A stretch of DNA of 64,000 nt, taken from Sphingomonas sp. Y57 (GTDB lineage: Bacteria; Pseudomonadota; Alphaproteobacteria; Sphingomonadales; Sphingomonadaceae). Where the stretch lies: contig NZ_LDES01000042.1 of assembly GCF_001015195.1 (NCBI RefSeq), forward strand, positions 1 to 64,000, written 5' to 3'. The first letter of the stretch is position 1; the number at the start of each line of letters is the position of its first letter. The notes beneath the pieces were generated by a model. It was not told the DNA's origin. It did no database searches and worked only from the letters and a program-made list of their open reading frames with translations. This document shows positions 19,637-28,716 of the stretch, piece after piece. The translations under genes were made by a program, and so were the position numbers.

Positions 19637-22447
19637 ATGACATTCTCCGGTACGAGCCGTGCCGCCATTGCGCTCGGGCTCCTTTTCTCCACCTCGGCGA
19701 TGGCCGGGACGATCGTCGGCACCGTGTCCGACGCGTCGGGTACCCGTGCGCTGGAAAGCGCCGAGGTCCGCATCATCGAGCTCGGCCGCACGGTCGAGGC
19801 GTCGCGCGACGGCCGCTATCGTTTCCCCGACGTGCCCGCCGGGACCTATACGGTCGAGGCGCGCTACATCGGCGCCGACACGGTGCGGAGCACGGTCAAG
19901 GTAGCCGAGAGCGGCGACAGCTATGCCGACATCGCGATGGGCGGGAATGAGAGCAACTCGATCATCGTCATCGGCCAGGCCGCGAACCAGGCGAGCACCC
20001 TGTCGCGCCAGCGTGCGGCCGACGGTGTCGAGAGCGTACTGACCCGCGACGCCATCGGTCAGTTCCCCGACCAGAATGTGGCGGAGTCGCTTCGTCGCCT
20101 GCCGGGCATCAACATTCTCAACGACCAGGGCGAAGGCCGGTTCGTCTCTATCCGCGGCCTCGATCCCGAGCTCAACGCTTCGACCGTCAATGGCGTTCGC
20201 CTGCCGGCGCCCGAGTCCGACGTCCGCTCGGTCGCGCTCGACGTGATCTCGAGCGACATCATCGAATCGATCGAGGTCCGCAAGTCGCTGACCCCCGAGA
20301 TGGACGCCGACACGATCGGCGGCTCGATCGACATCAAGACGACCAGCGCGTTCGACCGCAAGAAGGACCTGTTCAAGGTCTCGGCCGAGGGCAGCTACAA
20401 CGACCTGACCGACAAGCTGTCGCCCAAGGGCAGCTTCGACTTCTCGACCAAGCTCACCGACGCGGTCGGCGTGTCGGGCGGCCTGTCCTACTATCGGCGG
20501 CGCTTCGCGACCGACAATATGGAGATGGACGGTTGGGATATCGACGACAATGGTAACGCCTATGCCGACACCGTCGAGTATCGCGACTATGACGTGACCC
20601 GCAAGCGGCTCAGCGCCTCGCTGTCCTTCGACTTCAAGGTGGGCGAGAGCACCAAGCTCTATGCGCGTGGCCTCTACAGCCAGTTCGACGACCAGGAATA
20701 TCGCCGCCGCCTGACCTTCGAGATGGACGAGGCGCCGACCAGCAGCACCGCCGACACCGCCAGCTTCGCGTCCGACGATGGCGAGATCAGCGTCCAGCGC
20801 GACCTGAAGGATCGCTTCGAATCGCAGAAGATTCGCTCGCTCGTCCTGGGCGGGGAAACCGCGACGGGGCCGTGGAAGGCGACCTATTCGGCGAGCTGGG
20901 CCAAGTCTTCCGAGCGTGAGAACGGTTCGATCGACCCAGTCAATTTCGAGCGCAAGTTCGAGGATCCGGGCGAGTTCGGCGTGACCTTCGACTATAGCCG
21001 CCCGAAGCTCACCAGCTATGCCGTCACCGCCGGCCAGGCGCTGTTCCTCAACCCGAGCGAATATGAGTTCGACAAGGTCGAGCGCACCACGCTGAGCGAT
21101 GCCCGGGACGAGGAGTTCGCGATCAAGGCCGACGTCTCGCGCGAGTTCGTGATGGACGGCGGCGTCTTCACCGTCCAGGCGGGCGCCAAGCAGCGCTGGC
21201 GCAAGAAGACCTACAATGCGCAGTTCGACATCTATAAGGGCTATGACGGCGACCTGACCCTGGCCGATTTCCTCGGCAAGCAGGATTACGGCCTGGCGTC
21301 GATCGATCCGGTGCTCGCCAGGAAATCGTTCCGCCCGTTCTTCCGTACCAACATGGCCGACTTCGAGCTCGACCAGTTCGACACCGACCAGGCGTCGAAC
21401 GAGTCCGACTTCCGCGTCGACGAGGATATCAGCGCCGGCTACCTGCTCGGCCGCTGGGACAGCGACAAGATCCGCATCATCGGCGGCGTCCGTGTCGAGC
21501 ACACCCGCAACAAGATCCGCGGCAACCAGGTCGAGCTGGTCGAGGAAGGCGACGAGCATGACGGCGTCGAGGTCGACGAGGACACCGTCTTCGTGACCCC
21601 GCAGAGCTTCAGGCGCAGCTATACCGACTGGCTGCCGAGCTTCACCGTCCGTTACGAGCCGGTCCGCAATCTCGTGCTGCGCGCCGCCGGCTACAAGAGC
21701 CTGGTGCGCCCGAAGCTGTCGAACCTCGCGCCGCGCGCGGTGATCGAGGACAATGAGGGCGAGTTCGGCAACCCGGCGCTGAAGCCGTACAAGGCATGGA
21801 ACGCCGACCTGGCCGTCGAATATTATTTCGGCCGGAACGCCGCGATCTCGGCCGGCCTGTTCTACAAGGACATCAAGAACTACGTCGTCGAGGTCACCAA
21901 CCAGGACGTCGCCTATAACGGCGTCATCCTCGACGAGGCGACGACCTATGCCAACGGCCCCAAGGCCAAGGTGAAGGGCTTCGAGTTCAGCTACAGCCAG
22001 GTCTATGATTTCCTGCCGGCGCCGTTCGACGGTCTGCTGACCCAGGTCAACTACACCTATACCGACGCCAAGGGCCAGGTGTTCACCGACGGCGACGCCA
22101 CCGATCCGCGCCGCATCCCGCTGCCGGCATCATCGAAGCACACGCTCAACCTGGTGCTGGGCTATGAGAAGGGTCCGCTCAGCCTGCGCGCCGCCGGCAC
22201 GTTCCGCGACAAATATCTCGACGAACTGGGCGGCGACCCGACCGGGGACCGCTACGTCTCCAGCCACTTCCAGCTCGACCTGAGCGGCAAGTACCGGATC
22301 ACCGACAATATCCGTGTCTTCGCCGAATGGGTGAACGTGACCGACCGTCCCTATTTCGCCTATCAGAACCTCGATGGCCGCCGGCGCCTGCTCCAATATG
22401 AAGAGTATAGCTGGACCGCGAAGTTCGGCGTGACGGCGAACTTCTGA
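19637..22447 (+). CDS. TonB-dependent receptor with CarboxypepD-like N-terminal domain, phytase-linked
   Basis: The 936-residue receptor has a signal peptide ending AMA (about residue 22). A carboxypeptidase-regulatory-like beta-sandwich follows (about 23-100, with GRYRFPDVPAGTYTVEAR). The plug (with GQFPDQNVAESLRRLPGI) and barrel follow, and the protein ends VTANF. This domain order is typical of receptors for large or carbohydrate-like ligands. ATG 19637 follows AGGGAGG. The stop codon overlaps the start of a beta-propeller phytase by one base, so receptor and enzyme are translationally coupled. The pairing implies capture of phytate or its metal complexes at the outer membrane. Confidence 0.9.
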   Translation: MTFSGTSRAAIALGLLFSTSAMAGTIVGTVSDASGTRALESAEVRIIELGRTVEASRDGRYRFPDVPAGTYTVEARYIGADTVRSTVKVAESGDSYADIAMGGNESNSIIVIGQAANQASTLSRQRAADGVESVLTRDAIGQFPDQNVAESLRRLPGINILNDQGEGRFVSIRGLDPELNASTVNGVRLPAPESDVRSVALDVISSDIIESIEVRKSLTPEMDADTIGGSIDIKTTSAFDRKKDLFKVSAEGSYNDLTDKLSPKGSFDFSTKLTDAVGVSGGLSYYRRRFATDNMEMDGWDIDDNGNAYADTVEYRDYDVTRKRLSASLSFDFKVGESTKLYARGLYSQFDDQEYRRRLTFEMDEAPTSSTADTASFASDDGEISVQRDLKDRFESQKIRSLVLGGETATGPWKATYSASWAKSSERENGSIDPVNFERKFEDPGEFGVTFDYSRPKLTSYAVTAGQALFLNPSEYEFDKVERTTLSDARDEEFAIKADVSREFVMDGGVFTVQAGAKQRWRKKTYNAQFDIYKGYDGDLTLADFLGKQDYGLASIDPVLARKSFRPFFRTNMADFELDQFDTDQASNESDFRVDEDISAGYLLGRWDSDKIRIIGGVRVEHTRNKIRGNQVELVEEGDEHDGVEVDEDTVFVTPQSFRRSYTDWLPSFTVRYEPVRNLVLRAAGYKSLVRPKLSNLAPRAVIEDNEGEFGNPALKPYKAWNADLAVEYYFGRNAAISAGLFYKDIKNYVVEVTNQDVAYNGVILDEATTYANGPKAKVKGFEFSYSQVYDFLPAPFDGLLTQVNYTYTDAKGQVFTDGDATDPRRIPLPASSKHTLNLVLGYEKGPLSLRAAGTFRDKYLDELGGDPTGDRYVSSHFQLDLSGKYRITDNIRVFAEWVNVTDRPYFAYQNLDGRRRLLQYEEYSWTAKFGVTANF

Positions 22448-23508
22448 TGCGGCGGGTCCTGACGATCGCGGCATGCGCCTCCCTCGGTGCCTGCGCCGCG
22501 AAGGAGATGCCGGTCGAGCAGCGGATCGCGCTGGCCTCGCCGGCGGCAACGGTGACGGCGCGCGGCGAGACTGCGCCGGTCGGCACCGCCAATGCCGACG
22601 CCGCCGACGATCCCGCGATCTGGCGCAACGCCGCCGATCCGGCCGCGAGCCTGATCGTCGGCACCGACAAGAAGGCGGGGCTCTATGTCTACGGCCTCGA
22701 CGGCAAGGTGCGCGATTTCCTCGATGCGGGCCGGGTCAACAATGTCGACCTGAAGGACGGGGTCGCGATCCATGGCGGGACGGGCGTGCTCGTCGTCGCC
22801 AGCGACCGCAACGACATCGCCCGGGCGAAGCTGGCGCTGTTCCGGCTCGACACCGGGACCGCCAAGCTGACCGCGCTCGGCACGGTGCCGGCGGGGGCGG
22901 GGGAGGCCTATGGCGTCTGCCTCTATCGCGACGCGGCAGGCCTTTACGCCTTCATCGTCCTCAAGGACGGCACGATCAACCAGGTTGCGCTCGACGCGAG
23001 CGGGGCGACGCCGACCGGCCGGATCGTCCGTACGATGAAGCTCGGTACCCAGTCGGAAGGCTGCGCCGCCGACGATCGCACCGGCATGCTTTATGTGGCG
23101 GAGGAAGATGTCGGCCTCTGGAAGTTCGACGCGAAGGCGGCGGGCAGCACCAGCCCGGTCAGGATCGCGGCGGCCGACGGCAGGAACATCGTCGCCGATG
23201 CGGAGGGCGTCGCCATCGCCATGGTCGGCGAGAAGGACGGCTATGTGCTCGTCTCCAGCCAGGGCGACAACGCCTATGCGGTCTATCGGATCGCCGACGA
23301 CAGCTATGTCGGTCGCTTCCGGGTGGCGGCGGGAACGGTCGGCGGGGCGGAGGAGACCGACGGCATCGAGGTGATGACCGGCGATTTCGGCACCGGCTTT
23401 CCCGGGGGCCTGTTCGTCGCTCAGGATGGCCATAACGGCGCGGGCGCCCAGAATTTCAAGCTGGTTGCCTGGGACGACATCGTGCAGGCGCTGGGATTGC
23501 CGCGATAG
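22447..23508 (+). CDS. Beta-propeller phytase (3-phytase), lipoprotein
   Basis: The 353-residue protein starts with a lipoprotein signal whose lipobox is LGAC (cysteine at about 16), so it is anchored in the envelope. The mature part matches beta-propeller phytases: it opens with DAADDPAIW, continues with GTDKKAGLYVYGLDGK, and has the acidic calcium and phosphate ligands in segments such as GCAADDRTGMLYVAEED, ADAEGVAI and EETDGIEV. These calcium-dependent enzymes release phosphate from phytate. The ATG overlaps the TGA of the receptor gene. The gene ends just before a strong inverted repeat. Confidence 0.9.
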   Translation: MRRVLTIAACASLGACAAKEMPVEQRIALASPAATVTARGETAPVGTANADAADDPAIWRNAADPAASLIVGTDKKAGLYVYGLDGKVRDFLDAGRVNNVDLKDGVAIHGGTGVLVVASDRNDIARAKLALFRLDTGTAKLTALGTVPAGAGEAYGVCLYRDAAGLYAFIVLKDGTINQVALDASGATPTGRIVRTMKLGTQSEGCAADDRTGMLYVAEEDVGLWKFDAKAAGSTSPVRIAAADGRNIVADAEGVAIAMVGEKDGYVLVSSQGDNAYAVYRIADDSYVGRFRVAAGTVGGAEETDGIEVMTGDFGTGFPGGLFVAQDGHNGAGAQNFKLVAWDDIVQALGLPR

Positions 23509-23511
23509 ACA

Positions 23512-23607
23512 CGTCATCCCAGCGAACGCTGGGATCTCCTTGTTCTTCGTTCCGCAAGCGGGGCGACAGGAAAAGGAAGTGAGGTCCCAGCGTTCGCTGG
23601 GATGACG
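23512..23607. repeat. 23-bp perfect inverted repeat, REP-like, between convergent genes
   Basis: The left arm (23512-23534) and right arm (23585-23607) are exact reverse complements over 23 bases. Each arm is itself a hairpin built on CCCAGCG/CGCTGGG. The GTCATCCC ends match the elements at 12.2, 45.8 and 47.1 kb. The element separates the phytase gene (plus) from the M20 hydrolase gene (minus) and probably terminates both. Confidence 0.85.
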
Positions 23608-23622
23608 ACTTGGGGATGATGA

Positions 23623-24831
23623 TTAAAGGCTGCCCCGCTCCGCCAGCCGCAACATGACAAGGGTCGAAAGCTGGGCCCGTTCGGGCAGGCTCTCGACGAT
23701 CAGATATTCGTCGGGAGAATGGATCGCGCCGCCGCGCGCGCCCATCGTGTCGACGACGGGCACGCCGCAGGCGGCGATGTTGTTGCCGTCGCAGACGCCG
23801 CCGCTCGCCTTGTGGGTGATCGGACGGCCGAGCAGCGCGGCGCTCTCCTCGACCAGCGCGAACAGCCGGGCGGCCTTGTCATCGATCGGCTTGGGCGGGC
23901 GACCGAACCCGCCATGGACGTGGATCGCGACCTCATGCTCGGCCGCGACCGCTTTCGCCAGCTGGTCGATCAGCGCCTCGGCGATCGCCTGGTCCTCGGA
24001 CAGGGCAGGGCGCAGGTTGACGCGCAGGATCGCGCGATCGGGCACGACGTTGTTGGGGCCACCGCCGTCGATCCGGGCGGGGTTGATCGAGAGGCCGGCA
24101 CGCCGCGCACGCGACAGGCGCAGCGCGAGATCGGCCGCGGCGACGATCGCGTTGCGGCCGTCTTCCGGATTGCGGCCGGCATGGGCCGAGCGACCGGTGA
24201 CGATGATCGAGAAATTGCCGCTGCCAGGCCGGGCGCCCGCGAGCGTGCCGTCGGGCAGCGACGATGGCTCGTAGGTGAGCGCGGCGAGCTTGCCGCGCGC
24301 GGCCTCCGCGATCAGCGCGGCGGAACCGGGCGAAGCGATCTCCTCGTCCGAGTTGATCACCACTTCATAGCCGATACGGGCTCCGAGCGGCGAGACTTCC
24401 AGGGCGGCGAGCGCCGCCAGCATCAGCGCGATCCCGCCCTTCATGTCGGCGACACCGGGGCCGTTGAGCACCGCGCCGCCATCGATGTCGGTCAGGGTCT
24501 GGAAGGGATGATCGGGCGCGTAGACCGTGTCCATATGGCCGGTGAGCAGCATCTGCACCGGCGCGTCCGGCCGGACGCGGACATGGAGGTTGCGGCCATA
24601 GTCGAGCGGCTGGACATTGCCCGCCGCGTCGACCGCCTCGCCTGGCACCGCGTCCCGCAGCACCACCTCGCCCGGCAGCGCCGCGAAGGCGTCGGCGAGC
24701 AGCCCGGCCAGCACCGCCAGCCCGTCGAGGTTGCGCGACCCGCTGTTGACCAGGCTCCATTGCCGCACCTGCGTCAGCATCGGGGCGGCCCCGGCCGCTT
24801 CGAGGGCGGGATAATGCTGTTCCAGGGTCAC
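23623..24831 (-). CDS. M20 family metallohydrolase (glutamate carboxypeptidase/CPG2-like), putative AstE substitute
   Basis: The 402-residue protein has the di-zinc M20 motifs LTGHMDTVYA, GPGVADMKGG and NSDEEIASPGS, a lid/dimerisation domain (with GRSAHAGRNPEDGRNA) and a C-terminal HSPDEY. It resembles carboxypeptidase G2, which cleaves N-acyl-glutamates. It ends a minus-strand run of arginine-succinyltransferase pathway genes that lacks an AstE gene, so N-succinylglutamate is a reasonable substrate, by inference only. GTG 24831 is taken as start because the longer reading to ATG 24891 is encoded by a dispersed repeat and does not resemble the family. A 136-base gap with that repeat separates it from astD. 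Confidence 0.8.
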   Translation of the reverse strand: MTLEQHYPALEAAGAAPMLTQVRQWSLVNSGSRNLDGLAVLAGLLADAFAALPGEVVLRDAVPGEAVDAAGNVQPLDYGRNLHVRVRPDAPVQMLLTGHMDTVYAPDHPFQTLTDIDGGAVLNGPGVADMKGGIALMLAALAALEVSPLGARIGYEVVINSDEEIASPGSAALIAEAARGKLAALTYEPSSLPDGTLAGARPGSGNFSIIVTGRSAHAGRNPEDGRNAIVAAADLALRLSRARRAGLSINPARIDGGGPNNVVPDRAILRVNLRPALSEDQAIAEALIDQLAKAVAAEHEVAIHVHGGFGRPPKPIDDKAARLFALVEESAALLGRPITHKASGGVCDGNNIAACGVPVVDTMGARGGAIHSPDEYLIVESLPERAQLSTLVMLRLAERGSL

Positions 24832-24835
24832 CGTC

Positions 24836-24953
24836 CGTCCCGAGCCCCTCGACTGCCCGCAAGGCAGGCGCTCGGGCTGAACGTCAGCCATAGGCTGAAG
24901 TCGAGGGACATTGGCTCCCGGAAGCCTGTCTCGACTTCGCTCGACACGAACGG
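24836..24953 (-). repeat. Dispersed intergenic repeat, copy A (about 120 bp)
   Basis: Read on the minus strand this segment is closely similar to 51357-51496 on the plus strand. Both begin GTTCGTGTCGAGCGAAGTCGAG, share AGCCAATGTCCCTCGACTTC, and end GGGGCTCGGGAC. Copy B has an extra 20 or so bases. Internal complementary stretches suggest RNA secondary structure. It lies between astD and the M20 hydrolase gene and may attenuate read-through. Confidence 0.75.
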
Positions 24954-24967
24954 GTGTGAGAGGGGCG

Positions 24968-26371
24968 TCACAACAGCCGCCCGCCCAGTTCGCCGGTCAG
25001 GTCGGCGATCGTGTCGGCTTCGAAGCTGGCGACCGGATAGGCGCAATAGTCGGCGGCATAATAGGCGCTCGGCCGGTGGTTGCCCGACTGGCCGAGCCCG
25101 CCGAACGGCATGTTGGCGGCGGCGCCGGTGGTTGGCCGGTTCCAGTTGACCACGCCGGCGCGCGACCTGGCGAGGAAGCGCCGCCACAGGTCGGGATCGT
25201 CCGCGAGCAGGCCGGCCGACAGACCGAAGCTCGTGTCGTTGGCGGCGGCGATCGCGGCGTCGAAATCGGGCACGCGGATCACCTGCAGCACCGGCGCGAA
25301 GATTTCGGCATCGGGCACGTCGAGGCCGGTCACGTCGTACATGCCCGGCGTCACGAAGGCGTCGCTGCGTTCGAGCCGCTCGAACGGCAGCAGGGTCCGC
25401 GCGCCCTTCGCCTTGAGCCCGGCCACCGCGTCGATCGCGGTCTGGGCGGCGCGGGCGGAGATCAGCGGGCCCATATAGGGTTCCTCGGGATCGTCCCAGG
25501 CGCCGATGCGCAGCCGGGCGGCGAGGGTGTGGACCGTCTCGATCGTCGCGTCGCCCTCGCTACCCTCGGGCAGGATCAGGCGGCGCGCGCAGGAGCAGCG
25601 CTGGCCGGTGGTGATGAAGGCCGACTGGACGATCGCCGCCGCCGAGGTTTCGGCATCGCCCCAGGCGATCAGCGGGTTGTTGCCGCCCAGTTCGAGCGCA
25701 AGGATGACGTGCGGGCGATCGATCATCGCGCGACGGAAATGCGCCCCGGTGCTGGCGGCGCCGGTGAACAGCAGCCCGTCGATATCGGCGGCGATCAGCG
25801 CCGCCCCCTGGTCGCGTCCGCCCTGCACGAGTTGAAACACCGTATCGGGCACGCCGGCGTCGTGAAGCGCGCGCGCCATGTTCTCGCCGGTCAGCGGCGC
25901 TTCCTCGGAGGGCTTGAACAGGACCGTATTCCCGGCAAGCAGTGCCGGAACGATATGTCCGTTGGGCAGGTGACCAGGGAAATTATAGGGACCGAGCACA
26001 GCCATCACGCCATGCGGCTTGTGGCGCAGCACCGCACGGCCGAACGCGGTATCGGCCCGGCGGGATCCGGCGCGCTCGGCCTGCGCCGCAATCGACACCG
26101 CAACCTTGTTGATCATCGAGCCGAGCTCGGCGCGCGTCTCCCACAGCGGCTTGCCGGTTTCGCGCGCCATGTCGCGGGCGATGTCCTCAGTCCGCTCCTT
26201 GAGGAGGGCGGCGTAGCGCTCAACGATGGCGACCCGTTCCTCTACCGGGCGATCCGCCCATTCGGGCAGGGCTGCGCGGGCGCGATCGATCATCCCCGGA
26301 ATCGCCGTAACGGCGATCTCCTCGCCTTCCCATACCGTCTCTCCGGTCGCGGGGTCGATCGAGCGCATCAT
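24968..26371 (-). CDS. astD: N-succinylglutamate 5-semialdehyde dehydrogenase
   Basis: The 467-residue aldehyde dehydrogenase oxidises succinylglutamate semialdehyde to succinylglutamate with NAD, the fourth step of the AST arginine-degradation pathway. Signature residues are present: N130 in GPYNFPGHL, the nucleotide loop FTGAASTG, general-base E227 in ALELGGNNP and catalytic C259 in TTGQRCS. The family-typical GHLPNGHIVPALLAGN is intact. Its start codon overlaps the stop of an astA gene in an ATGA arrangement, so it is translationally coupled. The operon context makes the substrate assignment firmer than sequence alone. Confidence 0.92.
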   Translation of the reverse strand: MMRSIDPATGETVWEGEEIAVTAIPGMIDRARAALPEWADRPVEERVAIVERYAALLKERTEDIARDMARETGKPLWETRAELGSMINKVAVSIAAQAERAGSRRADTAFGRAVLRHKPHGVMAVLGPYNFPGHLPNGHIVPALLAGNTVLFKPSEEAPLTGENMARALHDAGVPDTVFQLVQGGRDQGAALIAADIDGLLFTGAASTGAHFRRAMIDRPHVILALELGGNNPLIAWGDAETSAAAIVQSAFITTGQRCSCARRLILPEGSEGDATIETVHTLAARLRIGAWDDPEEPYMGPLISARAAQTAIDAVAGLKAKGARTLLPFERLERSDAFVTPGMYDVTGLDVPDAEIFAPVLQVIRVPDFDAAIAAANDTSFGLSAGLLADDPDLWRRFLARSRAGVVNWNRPTTGAAANMPFGGLGQSGNHRPSAYYAADYCAYPVASFEADTIADLTGELGGRLL

Positions 26372-27372
26372 TGCCTCACCCTCACCATTTCGCCCGATTT
26401 CAGCTGCAGTGCGTCGATAGCCTCGCCATCGAGCACCGCCACTCCCTCGTCGATCCGCACCGCCGCCCGAATCGCCCGGAATCCGGCGATCGAGGCGGTA
26501 GAGACGAGCCGTTCGGGGGCTTCGGCCGGATCGCCCCTCGTCACCGCCAGCACCTCGGTTCGTTCGATCGTCCGGATGCTGTCGCGCGGCACCGAATAGG
26601 TGGGGCCGCCGTCGAAGATGTCGACCAGCCCCGATCCGCGGAAGCCTTCATGTTCGAGCATCGCTCGGGCCGCTTCACCTTCGACATGGACACGGCCGAT
26701 GGCTTCGCGCGCGGCCGTGTCGATCAGCTCGACATAGATGGGATGGCGCGGCGCCAGGTCGAGGATGAACTGTCCGTCGGTCGACATCACCATATGGTCG
26801 GCCTCGTCGAACGGCAGGCGGAAGAATTTGCTCGCGACGCCATCCCAGAAGGGACAGGTGCCATCGGGCGCGAAATAGCCGCGCAGCTCCGCCATGACGG
26901 TCTCGGAGAAGCGCTGCCGCTCGGTTCCGATCAGCATGTAGCGAGACCGCGCGAGCAGGCTGCCCGCACCTCCCGAGCGCCGTTCCGGCCGCAGGTAGAG
27001 CGATCCAACCTCGGTCCAGCCCGCGCATTCGTTGACCAGCACCAGCGCCTTGTGGTCGAAGCGCGTGTTGATCGCGGAGGAGAACTGGGCAAGCGTCATA
27101 ACCCGGAACGAAAAGTGTGGCCGTGCGACGCCGACCGCGGCGCGGACGCCGCCGAGCCCCTCGATCCGGCCCGTCTCGCTATCCTCGAGCATCAGCGTAT
27201 ACCATGCCTCGCGTGGTGCGATGGCGCCGCCGAAGCTTGCTTCGGACAGGGTGAGGCGGTTGAGCAGGGTCGCTTCGTCCTCTGGCAGGCTCGTGAAGCC
27301 GCGTCCCGAGAGGACGGCGAGTTCCATGAGCGAAGCGAGATCCGAAGGACCGGCGGGACGGACGATCAGCAT
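26368..27372 (-). CDS. astA: Arginine N-succinyltransferase, second paralogue (beta-like subunit)
   Basis: The 334-residue protein belongs to the AstA/AruFG acyltransferase family, which uses succinyl-CoA to acylate arginine or ornithine. Characteristic segments include RPAGPSDLASLMELA at the N-terminus, EVGSLYLRPERRSGGAG for the CoA site, PFWDGVASKFFRLPFDEAD and VDIFDGGPTY. It differs clearly from the paralogue at 28.7-29.7 kb, so these are probably two subunits of one enzyme as in pseudomonads (AruF/AruG). No good ribosome site precedes ATG 27372; a 69-base gap separates it from astB. Its stop overlaps astD. Confidence 0.88.
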   Translation of the reverse strand: MLIVRPAGPSDLASLMELAVLSGRGFTSLPEDEATLLNRLTLSEASFGGAIAPREAWYTLMLEDSETGRIEGLGGVRAAVGVARPHFSFRVMTLAQFSSAINTRFDHKALVLVNECAGWTEVGSLYLRPERRSGGAGSLLARSRYMLIGTERQRFSETVMAELRGYFAPDGTCPFWDGVASKFFRLPFDEADHMVMSTDGQFILDLAPRHPIYVELIDTAAREAIGRVHVEGEAARAMLEHEGFRGSGLVDIFDGGPTYSVPRDSIRTIERTEVLAVTRGDPAEAPERLVSTASIAGFRAIRAAVRIDEGVAVLDGEAIDALQLKSGEMVRVRQ

Positions 27373-27441
27373 CGGCGGGTCTGCGCGATGGTCTGGAGAC
27401 GGGATGTCATCTTCATCTTGTGCGCCATAAGCGGTTCGAGT

Positions 27442-28716
27442 TCAAACCCGTGCGAGCAGCGCGTCGAGCGCGTCGTGCGCGGCGCCCGCCGCCGCCCATA
27501 GCGCGGGGTCGGCCAACTCGGCCGCGTCGATCCGTTCGGGCCAGTGCCGGTCGACCAGCGCGCACAGCTCCTCCCAGCGCCGCTCGTCTAGGAGGAAGCG
27601 CGAGTCGATCGCCCGCATCGCTTCCTCGCCAATCGGCACACGCAGCCGCAGGCAGGCGGGGCCGCCGCCGTTGCGCATACTCTCGCGCACGTCGACGACG
27701 ATTGCCTCATTGATCGGGTTGTTGCCGGCCAGGATGGTCTCGACCGCCGTCCAGACGCGCGGATTCTCGCGCGCCTCGCTCGGCAGGACCAGGGCCATGC
27801 CGCCCTCGGGCAGGGTCAGGAGCTGCGAGTTGAACAGATAGGAGCTGATCGCGTCGTCGAGGCCGATGCTGTCGACCTCGACCGCGACGAAGTCGGGCGC
27901 GGCGCGTTCGGCGGCAGCGAACAGGCCCTCGCGGTCCTCGAACGCGGCGGCGTGGGCGAGCAGGACATGCTCGTTGGCGACGGCGACCACGTCGTTGTGG
28001 AAGGCGCCAGCCTCGATCGCCGCCTGCGATTGCAGCGTGTGGAAGGCATCAGCACCGGAAAGCCGGGCCACCGCCTCGCCCGCGCGCTTCGCCTGCCGCT
28101 CGGGGAAGCGGCTGCCCCGCGCGGCGCCATGGACGAAGATGTTGAGGCCGCGTTGGCCGTGGCGCGGGGTGATGCGCATGTGGTTCGCCGCACCCTCGTC
28201 ACTGAAATGCTGCGTGCCGGGGAGGGGCGGGTGGACCGCGAAATGGCGCTGATCGGCGAAGATGGTGCGCAGCGTCGCGAAGGTATCGGACGCCTCGAAG
28301 CTCCGGTGCAGCATCGTCGCGAGATTGGCGGTGACGAGATGGACGCGGCCGTCGCCACTGTCCGGGCCCGCGATCACCGTCGCCGCATTGGCCGCCCACA
28401 TTGCCGAGGCGGAGCAGGCGTTGTTGAACAGCACTGGGTCCTCGGCGGCGGCCAGGGCGAGCACGGAGCGGTCGTCACCGTCGAAGCCGAGCGCGCGCAG
28501 TGCGGCGATGGCGGGCCGGCGCGGCGGCGGAATGAAGCCCTGGACAAGGCCGCGGTCCATCAGCCGCTTCATCTTGGCGAGGCCCTGCAGCGCGGCGGCG
28601 CGGGGCTGGGAGATGGCGCCGGCATTGGAAGCGCTGGCGATATTGCCGGGAGAAAGCCCGGCATAATTGTGCATGGGGCCGATTAGCCCATCGAAATTAA
28701 TTTCGGTAGCGGTCAT
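27442..28716 (-). CDS. astB: N-succinylarginine dihydrolase
   Basis: The 424-residue enzyme hydrolyses succinylarginine to succinylornithine, CO2 and ammonia. It has the pentein-fold features of AstB: N-terminal [18 protein letters not shown], the central [14 protein letters not shown] with the catalytic histidine region, and the C-terminal [13 protein letters not shown] carrying the nucleophilic cysteine. Length matches the family. Its start overlaps the stop of the upstream astA by four bases. It sits between the two astA genes in the same operon. Confidence 0.93.
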   Translation of the reverse strand: MTATEINFDGLIGPMHNYAGLSPGNIASASNAGAISQPRAAALQGLAKMKRLMDRGLVQGFIPPPRRPAIAALRALGFDGDDRSVLALAAAEDPVLFNNACSASAMWAANAATVIAGPDSGDGRVHLVTANLATMLHRSFEASDTFATLRTIFADQRHFAVHPPLPGTQHFSDEGAANHMRITPRHGQRGLNIFVHGAARGSRFPERQAKRAGEAVARLSGADAFHTLQSQAAIEAGAFHNDVVAVANEHVLLAHAAAFEDREGLFAAAERAAPDFVAVEVDSIGLDDAISSYLFNSQLLTLPEGGMALVLPSEARENPRVWTAVETILAGNNPINEAIVVDVRESMRNGGGPACLRLRVPIGEEAMRAIDSRFLLDERRWEELCALVDRHWPERIDAAELADPALWAAAGAAHDALDALLARV

